Assembly: GCF_001184025.1 (NCBI RefSeq)
Contig: NZ_BBYG01000020.1
Span: 1-64,000, forward strand
Length of the DNA: 64,000 nt
DNA from: Streptomyces maremycinicus
GTDB taxonomy: Bacteria; Actinomycetota; Actinomycetes; Streptomycetales; Streptomycetaceae
Reading direction: 5' to 3'
Below, one piece after another: positions 49,301 to 56,645 of this stretch. A program made the position numbers and the translations under genes. The notes beneath the pieces were generated by a model. That model made no database searches, was not told the DNA's origin, and saw nothing but the letters and a program-made list of their open reading frames with translations. Numbering within the stretch: the first letter of the stretch is position 1; the number at the start of each line of letters is the position of its first letter.

Positions 49301-49879
49301 GCGCAGCCGCTGGGACCAGCCGCCGCCCAGGGCCGAGGAGAAACCGCTGTAGTCCACGCTCACTTCGGCCTTGCCCGCGGTGTCCGCCGCGGCGGTCAGC
49401 AGGACCCCCGTGACGCCGGCCGCGCGGGCGGCCTTCTGGTCCAGCACGGTGACGCGCGCCGTGCCGGCGGCCGCGGCCCTGTCCCCGGCCGGGGGCGCCA
49501 CCGTGACCGGGACTCCGCCCGGTTCGGCCTTGCCGGTCTTGCCGCCCGCGAGGGCGAGTGTCGCCGCGCCCTGTCCGGGCCAGGCCGCCTGCCGCTCCGT
49601 ACGGGCCCGTTCGGCCTGGGCCTTGTTGGCCTTGTTCTCCCGGGCGACCCGTTGCCGGGCTTCCTTCGCGCCGGGGCCGTCGACCGTCTCGACCTTGCTG
49701 ACCCGGGACTTGGGCACGTCGGGCCGCCCCAGGCCGGAGGTCTCCGCGGCCTGGGCCAGCTGTGCCGCGCCCAGTGGTGCGACGAGCGCCAGGGCCAGCG
49801 ACTGCACCAGCAGCCGGCCGGCTCGGTGCCGTCCGGCGGCACTCCCTCGCCAGATTGAGGTGCCCCTGCCAAAGATCAT
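43361..49879 (-). CDS. Rhs/YD-repeat secreted protein with unidentified C-terminal domain
   Basis: 2172 residues. A signal peptide (about 1-45) precedes a large ectodomain with a SpvB/TcdB-like front part and many YD repeats (YDALGRLTDV, YDLFGREGIS). The Rhs-associated core near 1780-1900 ends GQFISVDPLLEADKLQTLNG and DPTGLG, the usual junction before a variable toxin tip. The final 272 residues (from about 1901) match no toxin family I recognise; features are a Cys/Pro-rich start and a helical middle (TQAVQDHIWMQVVRTFLSHR). No immunity gene follows, as the next gene is convergent. It lies 96 bp after the LamG gene and is probably cotranscribed with it. Confidence 0.88.
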   Translation of the reverse strand: MIFGRGTSIWRGSAAGRHRAGRLLVQSLALALVAPLGAAQLAQAAETSGLGRPDVPKSRVSKVETVDGPGAKEARQRVARENKANKAQAERARTERQAAWPGQGAATLALAGGKTGKAEPGGVPVTVAPPAGDRAAAAGTARVTVLDQKAARAAGVTGVLLTAAADTAGKAEVSVDYSGFSSALGGGWSQRLRLVELPACALTTPRKSECRTQRPLASDNDPARQSVSAKVGIAEATDGTTTRLTKAAGGAAPAATVLAVTAAAAGSGQSPKGTGDYSATPLSESSSWEAGASSGSFTWSYDFTLPPAAAGPLPPLSLSYDSGSVDGRTATSNNQGTSVGEGFSLTESYIERTYGSCDEDGHEDISDLCWKYDNARLVLNGRSTRLVKDDDGQWRLEGDDASKVTRSTGADNGDDNGEYWTVVTGDGTKYVFGLNKLDGADTQRTNSVATVPVFGDDSGEPGYSAGDAFADRSLTQAWRWNLDYVEDLRDNAATYWYTKESNYYKKNKAETADAAYTRGSYLNRIEYGLREGALFTDKADAKVTFGYAERCTASDCSSLTKDTADNWPDVPFDAVCAKDDDDCKAVGPAFFSRKRLTGIDTFSYDATSTEYDAVDSWDLVEQYLDGGDIGDSSDQVLTLKSLRRTAEAGTAIAMDPVSFTYQMRPNRVDGTDDILPLTRPRISTVVSETGAITSVTLSAAECVRSQVLGAAPDTNTRSCYPQFWHINGGEDASIDWFQKYRVLAVGVSDPTGNNEAVEHAYSYGGAAWHYDDDPFAPKAERTWSQWRGYAQVTAWTGATGVTRSRTVSLYLQGMDGDEKSDGTAKSVSVAPLPSPALGAAALTDSEQYAGQLREQVTYDGSTAVSATVNDPWSQETARQSVPGAGDHVARYVRPQKAHSYTYLTASQTWRERLTNTSYDSYGMPVTVDDSGQVGKASDETCTRTWYARNTDLGLTGLTSRTRTVARGCATADASLALPATMKPAAPERGSVLADVGTVYDTANATTWSATQKPTKGLATWTGRPTGYAATADAAGDRLPSGWQTATTTTYDTLGRTLKVTDAVGNPTSTAYTPVDAGPLTKTISTNAKTYTTVTFLDPRRAVPLRTYDVNLKKTEMAYDALGRLTDVWLPNRTSGSQSPNQKYAYHSDNTKPSWVSTSTLKKDGETYKTTYTIYDALLRPLQTQSPTPEGGRLLTDTRYDTRGLAYEAYADIFDTTSTPNGTYTRAEYGEAPQQTGTVFDGAGRATTSTLYTYGVKKWSTSTSYTGDSVATTALEGGSAQRTITDVRGQTTETREYASTSPADAAYGGSAGASYTSMKTDFAPDGKKLTITGPDGAKWSYVYDLFGREGISTDPDKGVTLTEFDALDRPVRTTDARGTAVLTAYDVLGRTTGTWKTSKTDANQLTGFAYDSVLKGRLTSSTRYVDGKAGAAYTQAVTAYDSLDRPTGTELQLPATDPFVKAGAPATLAYETGFNTDGSKKFSREPAVGGLSSEIVDYGYDDVGDVTSVGGATGYLLAVDYSAQAQPQQLTLGTGGTGAKSFYVNNTYEEGTGRLTRSNVTDQTHGYMLRDLEYTYDQTGNVTAIGDPTLLGGNGSAETQCFAYDGHQRLTEAWTPASQKCADTKSASSLSGPAPYWSTYSYNDAGQRTGETVHKSTGDTKTTYCYTATTQKHVLTGTTTKTDCAAPERVYDYDKSGNTWHRPGTSGTQTLEWSPDGKLSRLTEGGVATDYLYTTDGTLLIRSTQNGERVLYTGATELHLRANGTTWAQRYYGAEDLTVALRSNQSGADKLTYLTADQHRTSTLALNPDAGQTFTKRYTTPFGADRGTTLNGPWPDDKGFLGKTRDATSGLTHIGAREYDASIGQFISVDPLLEADKLQTLNGYSYAVQNPLTHSDPTGLGLACGGHGDDAACPTRPDGTPGNGRPNEAVDYSKPQTPHPCNSNCGTAGGDTWSRQDELGRRAAAAYREQLVLNPEVILNPNATQLTAMWFMGVTPSAYYFDENDKMTQAVQDHIWMQVVRTFLSHRKNTKIGQTIKGLDYKTKYGAAMNDLPLKGMMVGEVSDALMQLAGDNDPETAAGATRAVLGSFNMKATVTGYNRLNQRGTVQFEITQKMTVESLTRGVSKEGYENGAKDPMASGISNAARSVFPGGQKPLSMTFRWTETVPMPKPGR

Positions 49880-49975
49880 GGTTGTCTTCCCCCGGTCCTG
49901 TGCGGTGGTGTGGAGAGAGGCGCGAAGACGACGGGGCAGGGCAGCCCGCCGAGCGAACCGCCCTGCCCCGCCTCG

Positions 49976-52900
49976 TCAGTCGCCCACGGTTTCCTCGATC
50001 TGGTCGGATCCGGCCATCGCGCCCGCCCACAGGCGCACGTCCGCGACGCGTCCGGGCAGGTAGTGCCCCCACGCGGCGGCGGCGAAGTCCTTGCCGACCG
50101 CGAAGTCGCCCGAGCCGATCCGGGCCGTGAACACCTGGTCGTCGCCGTTCTGGACGGCTCCCAGGTAGAGGCCGATCGTGCCGTCCTGGGCGTTGAAGAC
50201 GCCGGTCATCCTGACCGTGCCGTCCACCGTGGCGGCCTCCTCCGAGGCCACGGCGCTGAAGGTGCCGTCGGCGTTGAGCCGGCCGAAGCGCCAGAAGCCC
50301 ACCGGAACGGTCTTCTCCTCCAGGGTCTCCTCGTCCAGCACGGTCTGCTTGTCCGTCAGCTCGTACCAGAAGCCCCAGGCCGATCCGTCGGCCGTCCGCT
50401 GCCCCACCACCTGACCGGTGTAGCCGACGCTCTTGGCGGCGAGCGCGGGGGCGTCCAGGGACGCCAGCGCGGTGACCGTGAACGACCCGGTGTCGTCCAC
50501 CACCGGACCGGCCGTGGTGGCCGCGTCGTCCACCCCGTCCAGGACGATCGACTCGCCGTTCAGCGAGGCACCGCCGCCGAGGGTCAGCGACCGGCCGTAG
50601 CCCGAGGTGGTGTCCGCGATCGTGGTCCCGGATCCCCGGTCGGCCGACCAGTCGGCGACCAACTCCACACCGGCGTACCCCTGCGAGGTCAGCGCCCGGG
50701 CGTCGTCCTCGATCTCCTCGGAGGACAGGGCCCGCTGCCACGCCATGGGTTCGTCGACGCTGCCCTTGAAGTAGTCCACGTAGGTGTCCGCGTACAGCAG
50801 GCGGCCGATCTGGAACGCGCCGTCCGCGTGCCAGGCGGGCCCCGCGTCGACCGATGCCTGGAGCTTGCCGTTCACGTAGAGGTGGACCTTCTTGGCGACG
50901 GCGTCATGGACACCGGCCACATAGGTCCACACGCCCTTGGGCGAGGTGGTGGGCGCGGCCGCCTCGTGGAAGGAGCCGTCCGTGCCCAGCACGCGCATGC
51001 TCCACTTGGTGCCGTAGGAGATGATGAACGGGCTGTACTTCGCGGTGAACGGGCTCGTCGCCGTGGACTGGCTGAGGACCGTGACGGTCTTCGTGGAGGC
51101 CGGGTCCACCCGTACCCAGGCGGCGACCGTGTACGACCCGGCCGTGTCCAGCACCGTGCCGGACGTGGCCGCGTAGCCGGTGGTGCCGTCTAGGGCCAGC
51201 CCCTTGTCCGTCACCGGCGTCGCCAGCGGCACGCCGGCGGCGTCCCGCGTGATCAGCCCGCGCCGGCCGCGGTCGTCGCGGACCGCGCCACCGCCGAGGG
51301 TCGCGTTGTCCGCGCCGTCCCAGGTCGCGGAGTCCACCGCTGCCCCGTCGGTCTCGCCGAACTGCCACTGGCCGACCGGCTTCTCACCGTCGGCGACCAG
51401 GAAGTCGACGACCGACTGGGCGCCGTAGCGGCCGATGCCGTCCTTGGCCCGCACGTACAGGCGGTACGTGCCCGCCTTCGTGGGCGTGATGCCGACCGAC
51501 ACGGAAGCACCGGTCTGGTCCTTCGACCACGCGGCCGTCGAGGAGAGCTTGTACTGGTAGGCGACGTTGGTGTCGCCGGTGGCGGGCCCGAACTTGAACG
51601 TGCCCTTCACCGCGGGACCGCCGTGAGCGGTGCAGTCGTTGGTCGTGCAGGACGTGTAGGGGCTCCCGACCGTGATGGCGGGTGCCTTGGGCGCGCTGGA
51701 GTCCACCTTGAAGTAGCACCAGCCGGTGGTGGAGGCGTTGGACGCGCCGGACAGATAGCTGGCGCCCCCGTTGTAGTACGACCGCGCCCAGGCCCGGTAC
51801 CGGTAGAGGGTGCCGTCCGTGAGGGTGGACCAGGTCAGCGTCACCTTGGCGTTGTCGCCGACGTAACCGGTGGAGGGCCGGGCGTCGCCGTTGCCCGGCG
51901 CGGTGTCCACCCAGGTGCTGCCGCTCTTGCTGTCGAGGTCGTAGGCGATCCGCAGCTGGGCGTCCTTCTCACCGCCGGCCTTGGTCTGCGCGGTCGCGGC
52001 CAGCGCCGGGGTGGGGTCGGAGACGACCGCGGGGTCGCTCTCGGTGGTCTCGCAGACCGTGCCGGAGCCGGTGACGAGGCCGATGCCGCTCGGCTTGTCG
52101 GGCAGGCCGACGAAGTTCACGGCGAGCACGGCGTCGTTCTTGAACCGCTTCCACGCCGACGGGTCCGACTCGTCGTGCGCCTTGATCTCCAGCGTCAGCC
52201 GGGAGAACTTGCCCGCCGCGAAGCTCGACACCGTGGAGGTGAGGTTCTCGTTCGTCTCCTCCGGGTTGTCGTTGAACTCGATCGGCGCGTCCGGCGCATC
52301 CGGGTCGCACAACGACCCACGCCCCGCGGACACGTTCCGGTCCACCATCAGGTCCAGCTCCGCCGGCCGCGAGGACCACGTCGTCGCCGAGGAGATGTTG
52401 TTCGTACGGACCAGATCCACCCAGCGCGGATCACACTGAAACGCCCAGGGCTCCGTCACCCGGAACGTGGCGTCCAGGACCTTCTTGCCCTTCAGACTCG
52501 CCGGGGAGAACTCGAAGTACAGCTTCTGCACATACCCCGGACCGCAGTAATAGCCGTTCCACGTACCGCACTTGCCCGCGCCCTTGCCCTGATCGTCATC
52601 ACCGTTGCTCCACCCGTACGACTCGTAGCCGTCACTGCGCAGCAGCGTGCGCTCCGACTCGCCCCAGGTCACCGTCGGATCGATGAACAGCGGAAAGGCC
52701 GAGGCCTCGGACGTGGTGAGCATCGCCGTGTCCGGGACCACCGACAGCGAATCCTTCGTGACCGCCACGTCCATCCTCGCGACCTTGTCACCCTGACCCG
52801 GCTCCACCCCCGAACCCGACGGAGCCACCTCGGCAGGATCGGAGGTCGCGACCGGCTCCTCACCTCCCACCCCCGCCCGCAGCAACTGGGGCCGGGCCCC

Positions 52901-53695
52901 GGAAGTCCCGGCCCCGCCGGCCGCCTCCCCCGCCGAATCCCACATCCGCGCCGGCGGCGCCTTGAACACCGTACGGCCGCTGCCGTCCACGGCCGTGAGA
53001 TTTCCTGCCGCACCCTCACGAACGTCCAGCCCCCGCGTCCTCAGACCGAAGGTGAGCTTGTTCAGCTCCTCGTTCGCCGCGGCCTCCGGCGTCTTGACGA
53101 CGAACACCGGCTGGAAACTCTCCGGCGTCGCCGTCACCTGAAGGTCGACACCCGGAAGAACCTCGGCGTACACGGCATTCGTGCCGTCGAGTCGGGGAGC
53201 GGGCAGCTTCCCGGGCCAGTGAAGTTCCAGGGAATTCCCCTGCTCCTCGATCCGGGCCAGGGCCGCCTTTTCCCCTCCGCCCGAGAACGCGATCGACACG
53301 GCCGCCGCCCTGGGACCGACCGAACCGTCGGAACGCTTCTCCAGAGTCGCGTCCGGCGCCTGCCAGCCACCCCCCGGCTTCGCCACCCGCACCGGAACGA
53401 CCGACTGCTCCAACGTGAACGTGAAACCGTCGGGATTGGCGAAGACCGTGGTCCGGTCCGTCCGCTCCCCCGCCACCTCCACCCGCTCGCCGGAGGCCTT
53501 CGCCTGCGCCAGCGCCCGCTGGCCCTCCGTCGAAGGCGCGGAATCCGCCTCCGGGAAAGCGGCCGCGGCCTGCTGCGCGGGCAGCGCCAGCATGCTCAGC
53601 AGCACGGCCACCGCGGCCGTCGTCGCTCCCGTTGCCCTGCGTCCGCCGCGTCTGCGACGTCCGGACGTGCCTGAACCACCCCGTGCCGACAGCAC
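49976..53695 (-). CDS. Secreted LamG-domain protein (Rhs partner)
   Basis: 1239 residues from GTG 53695, which has GGAG at good spacing; a TTG at 53746 is the alternative. A basic Arg-rich n-region, hydrophobic core and AQQAAAA site form the signal peptide. A long front region found upstream of Rhs proteins follows, including DNRLRE-like carbohydrate-module sequence around FPLFIDPTVTWGES and LYFEFSPASLKGKKV. Near the C-terminus are two LamG/concanavalin-like domains (about 790-1000 and 1030-1235; AAWVRVDPAST, SVDEPMAWQRALSSEEI). It probably binds glycans and helps display or process the Rhs protein (inference). Confidence 0.87.
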   Translation of the reverse strand: MLSARGGSGTSGRRRRGGRRATGATTAAVAVLLSMLALPAQQAAAAFPEADSAPSTEGQRALAQAKASGERVEVAGERTDRTTVFANPDGFTFTLEQSVVPVRVAKPGGGWQAPDATLEKRSDGSVGPRAAAVSIAFSGGGEKAALARIEEQGNSLELHWPGKLPAPRLDGTNAVYAEVLPGVDLQVTATPESFQPVFVVKTPEAAANEELNKLTFGLRTRGLDVREGAAGNLTAVDGSGRTVFKAPPARMWDSAGEAAGGAGTSGARPQLLRAGVGGEEPVATSDPAEVAPSGSGVEPGQGDKVARMDVAVTKDSLSVVPDTAMLTTSEASAFPLFIDPTVTWGESERTLLRSDGYESYGWSNGDDDQGKGAGKCGTWNGYYCGPGYVQKLYFEFSPASLKGKKVLDATFRVTEPWAFQCDPRWVDLVRTNNISSATTWSSRPAELDLMVDRNVSAGRGSLCDPDAPDAPIEFNDNPEETNENLTSTVSSFAAGKFSRLTLEIKAHDESDPSAWKRFKNDAVLAVNFVGLPDKPSGIGLVTGSGTVCETTESDPAVVSDPTPALAATAQTKAGGEKDAQLRIAYDLDSKSGSTWVDTAPGNGDARPSTGYVGDNAKVTLTWSTLTDGTLYRYRAWARSYYNGGASYLSGASNASTTGWCYFKVDSSAPKAPAITVGSPYTSCTTNDCTAHGGPAVKGTFKFGPATGDTNVAYQYKLSSTAAWSKDQTGASVSVGITPTKAGTYRLYVRAKDGIGRYGAQSVVDFLVADGEKPVGQWQFGETDGAAVDSATWDGADNATLGGGAVRDDRGRRGLITRDAAGVPLATPVTDKGLALDGTTGYAATSGTVLDTAGSYTVAAWVRVDPASTKTVTVLSQSTATSPFTAKYSPFIISYGTKWSMRVLGTDGSFHEAAAPTTSPKGVWTYVAGVHDAVAKKVHLYVNGKLQASVDAGPAWHADGAFQIGRLLYADTYVDYFKGSVDEPMAWQRALSSEEIEDDARALTSQGYAGVELVADWSADRGSGTTIADTTSGYGRSLTLGGGASLNGESIVLDGVDDAATTAGPVVDDTGSFTVTALASLDAPALAAKSVGYTGQVVGQRTADGSAWGFWYELTDKQTVLDEETLEEKTVPVGFWRFGRLNADGTFSAVASEEAATVDGTVRMTGVFNAQDGTIGLYLGAVQNGDDQVFTARIGSGDFAVGKDFAAAAWGHYLPGRVADVRLWAGAMAGSDQIEETVGD

Positions 53696-53977
53696 TGAAC
53701 TCCGCCCCCCAGAGTCAGAGAATCCCGAAAAAGTAATCGCATTCAAACCCTCCCCTCACCCAGCGTCAAGGATCTATCGCTTTGCGCAATGGCCATTTGA
53801 CACACCAAATCCGGTCAACTGCCGTGCGGGAAAAGTACTTTCTTCCAGACAACGTCCGCACAGAGCGCGCGACGAAAGCGGGACGAAAGAAAAGAGAATG
53901 ACGAAAGAAAGCGGAAAGGAAGAGGGAAAGAGGGGCTGAGGGAGAGGTGAAAAGGAGGGCGAAAGGGGCGGCGCCCG
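53696..53977. other. Intergenic region upstream of the LamG gene
   Basis: 282 bp without a gene, markedly AT-richer than its surroundings from 53760 to 53900. It probably holds the promoter of the LamG-Rhs operon: on the minus strand TTGACC occurs near 53815 and TGTCAA near 53797, 18 bp before ATAGAT-like sequence, but neither is a convincing consensus. Confidence 0.45.
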
Positions 53978-54169
53978 CTAGTTGATGGTCATCACCACGT
54001 ACAGGCCCGCGACGACCGCGAGCACGCACACGACCGCCAGAACCACCAGCACGAGGCCGATCAGACCCGTCGCGCCGGCGATCGCCGTCCACCCGGCCCG
54101 TTCCGCGCGCTCGGCCCGCCGGACCGCGTCGCGGTAGTCACTGTCGTCGTTCCAGTCGTGATCAGTCAT
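53978..54169 (-). CDS. Small single-helix membrane protein
   Basis: 63 residues. An acidic/basic cytoplasmic start (MTDHDWNDDSDYRDAVRRAERAE) is followed by one long hydrophobic segment (about 28-58) and a short MTIN end. It is a frequent type in Streptomyces with no known role. ATG is 20 bp after the stop of the GT87/PAP2 gene. Confidence 0.72.
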   Translation of the reverse strand: MTDHDWNDDSDYRDAVRRAERAERAGWTAIAGATGLIGLVLVVLAVVCVLAVVAGLYVVMTIN

Positions 54170-54188
54170 GATTCCCCCTGACCGGAGC

Positions 54189-56324
54189 CTACCGGCCGCC
54201 TTGTCCCGCCCCCTGGCCCGACCGACTCGGTGCCGGGTTCTTCTCCGTGCCCGCGGGCCCGGCGGATTCGGTGGACCTGACGGCGTCCGCCGCCTCCGCC
54301 GTCGTCGTCCCGGCCCGTGCCGTCGCCCGCGCCGTCGCGAGCCGCGCCCGGGGGCCCATGAACAGGTACGACAGCCCGAAGCCGCCGCCGACCACGACGG
54401 CGCCGCCGACCGCGTCCAGCACCCAGTGGTTGCCCGTCGCGACGATCGCCGACACCGTGAAGAACGGGTGGAGCAGGCCCAGCGCCTTCATCCACCACTT
54501 CGGGGCGACGATCGCGATGACCAGCCCGCACCACAGGGACCAGCCGAAGTGCAGGGACGGCATCGCCGCGTACTGGTTCGTCAGCGCCGTCAGCGTCCCG
54601 TAGTCCGGCTTGGTGAAGTCCTGGACACCGTGGACCGTGTCGATGACACCCAGGTCCGGCATCAGGCGGGGCGGGGCCAGCGGGTAGAGCCAGAAACCGA
54701 CCAGCGCCAGCAGCGTCGCGAAGCCGAGGGAGGCACGGGCCCAGCGGTAGTCGACCGGGCGGCGCCAGTACAGAAGTGCGAGGACTGACAGCGGCACCAC
54801 GAAGTGGAAGGACTCGTAGTAGAAGTCGAAGAAGTCCCGCAGCCACCCGACCTTCACCACCGCGTGGTTGGCCCAGTGTTCGATGTCGATGTGCAGGAAC
54901 CGCTCGATGTCGAGGATCTGCCGGCCGTGGGCCTCCGCGCGGGCCCGGCCGCCGGAGTTCGTGCCGCCGGTCGCCGCCAGCCGGACCTGCTGGTAGGCCG
55001 CGTACGTCACCCGGATGAGCAGCAGTTCGAGAAGGAGGTTGGGGCGGGTCAGGACCCGCTTCAGGAAGGGCAGCAGCGGTACCCGCTTCCAGCGGGTGGG
55101 GACCGGCCGCGCGTACTCCGTGGGGACGGGTGTCCGGTAGTACGGGGACGTGCGCGGCAGGAACGGCAGGACCGTGGCCGCCGCGATCGCCGCCAGCAGC
55201 ACCGCGTTGTCGCGCAGCGGGTACAGGGCCGCCATGTTCGGCAGCATCATCTTCGCCGGGAGGGTCATCACCAGGATCACCGCCACCGGCCACACATAGC
55301 GGTCCGAGGCGCGCTTGCCGACCCGTCCCACCACCGCGGGCAGGACCCACAGCAGCTGGTGCTGCCAGGTCGTGGGCGACACGACGATCGCCGCGCAGCC
55401 CGTGAGGGCCACCGCCAGCAGCAGCTGGCCGTCGCGGGCGTAGCGGACCGCCCGGCGGACGCCCAGCACGGCGACGGCCGCGCCGAGCGACAGGAACAAG
55501 CCGATCTCCAGCGGTCCGGAGAGGCCCAGGCGCAGCAGTGCGCCGTGCAGGGACTGGTTGGCGAGCGCGTCCGCCTCGCCGCCGAGCCCGACCCCCGCCA
55601 TGTGGTGCACCCAGTAGGTGTACGAGTCGTGCGGCATCGCCGCCCAGGCGAGCGCGGTGACCGCGGCGAACGAGGCGCCGGTGGCGGCCGCGGCGCGGCG
55701 GCGGCCGGTGCACCACAGCAGCGCGGCGAAGAGCAGGACCGTGGGCTGGAGGGCCGCCGCCAGGCCGATCAGGGCGCCGGCCACCCGCCAGTCCCGTGCG
55801 ACGAAGCAGCCGAGCAGGACCAGCAGCACCGGGATGATGCTGGTCTGGCCGAGCCAGAGGGTGTTGCGCACCGGCAGCGACAGCATCAGCAGGCTGATCG
55901 CGACGGGCGCGGCGAGCAGGGCCGTCCGTCTGCTGACCGGCTGGGGCAGCGCACGCGCCATGATCAGGCCGAGGGCGGCGACCAGCAGCAGGGTGCCGAA
56001 GGTCCAGCCCCAGCCCAGGGCCTGTTCGGCCGCCCGGGTGAGGGGCTTGAGGACGAGCCCGCCGAAGGGGGTGCCCGTGAAGCGGGTGGAGTCGTAGAGC
56101 GAACCGTTGACGTGCAGCACGCCGTCCGGTCCGACCCAGGTCTCCAGGTCGGTCAGCCGTTCTCCGCGCGGGGTGCCGAGGACGACGGCCACCTGGCGCA
56201 CGGCGAGGACCGCCGCGACCAGCCAGAGCCCGAGGCGGGCCGCGCGCAGCCGTGCCCTCGTCGTGTCGGCCGCCGTCGCCCCGAGGGCCTCCGCCGGCCG
56301 CCCGCTGTGCTCCGCATTCGCCAC
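54189..56324 (-). CDS. GT87-like glycosyltransferase fused to a PAP2-superfamily phosphatase domain
   Basis: 711 residues. The first ~430 residues are a polytopic GT87-type (alpha-mannosyltransferase-like) membrane region with about ten helices, an external loop DLETWVGPDG and an SPTTWQHQLLW segment. The C-terminal ~250 residues are a PAP2/inositolphosphotransferase-like domain with AMPSLHFGWSLW and TGNHWVLDAVGG, the second and third phosphatase motifs including both catalytic His. Such fusions presumably make and recycle polyprenyl-phosphate-linked sugar lipids. GTG start. The cytoplasmic C-terminus is Ala/Thr-rich. Confidence 0.86.
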   Translation of the reverse strand: MANAEHSGRPAEALGATAADTTRARLRAARLGLWLVAAVLAVRQVAVVLGTPRGERLTDLETWVGPDGVLHVNGSLYDSTRFTGTPFGGLVLKPLTRAAEQALGWGWTFGTLLLVAALGLIMARALPQPVSRRTALLAAPVAISLLMLSLPVRNTLWLGQTSIIPVLLVLLGCFVARDWRVAGALIGLAAALQPTVLLFAALLWCTGRRRAAAATGASFAAVTALAWAAMPHDSYTYWVHHMAGVGLGGEADALANQSLHGALLRLGLSGPLEIGLFLSLGAAVAVLGVRRAVRYARDGQLLLAVALTGCAAIVVSPTTWQHQLLWVLPAVVGRVGKRASDRYVWPVAVILVMTLPAKMMLPNMAALYPLRDNAVLLAAIAAATVLPFLPRTSPYYRTPVPTEYARPVPTRWKRVPLLPFLKRVLTRPNLLLELLLIRVTYAAYQQVRLAATGGTNSGGRARAEAHGRQILDIERFLHIDIEHWANHAVVKVGWLRDFFDFYYESFHFVVPLSVLALLYWRRPVDYRWARASLGFATLLALVGFWLYPLAPPRLMPDLGVIDTVHGVQDFTKPDYGTLTALTNQYAAMPSLHFGWSLWCGLVIAIVAPKWWMKALGLLHPFFTVSAIVATGNHWVLDAVGGAVVVGGGFGLSYLFMGPRARLATARATARAGTTTAEAADAVRSTESAGPAGTEKNPAPSRSGQGAGQGGR

Positions 56325-56645
56325 GCCTCGTCGGCCTCCCGCCGCGTCTGTCCCACGTCCCGTGCGCGAAGAGTTTCCTCTCGCACCCTATGAGGCTCGC
56401 ACCGCCCCAGGACAGAGACGCAGGCCATCCCCACTTCACCTGACGTCCGCTCTCCTTTTGTCCGGAAGACGATAGTCCTCCCGGGACCCCGTCGTTCCCA
56501 CGGACCGCCATGCGGGACGGTCAGGAGCCGGTCGGGGGGCGGGAATTGGATCAGGCCGCGAACGGATCGGGGGCTTCGGACGTACCGTCGTTGCCACCAC
56601 AATGCGCGCTGGCGGGTACGGAGAGTGCGGGAGGGGTTACGAGGC
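56325..56645. other. Divergent intergenic region GT87/PAP2 - DUF2330
   Basis: 321 bp without a gene. On the minus strand TAGGGT (about 56388-56393) is a possible -10 for the GT87 gene. The plus-strand side carries the ribosome site GGGAGGGG of the DUF2330 gene. No operator or repeat stood out. Confidence 0.45.

Noticed and set aside
44780..49858. A 1692-codon open frame on the plus strand opposite the Rhs gene
   Set aside because: Its translation is Gly/Arg/Val low-complexity typical of GC-rich antisense frames, with no domain; the minus-strand Rhs protein has clear YD repeats and core motifs.
51623..53674. A 683-codon plus-strand frame opposite the LamG gene
   Set aside because: Composition is Arg/Gly-rich noise; the opposite strand has a signal peptide and LamG domains.
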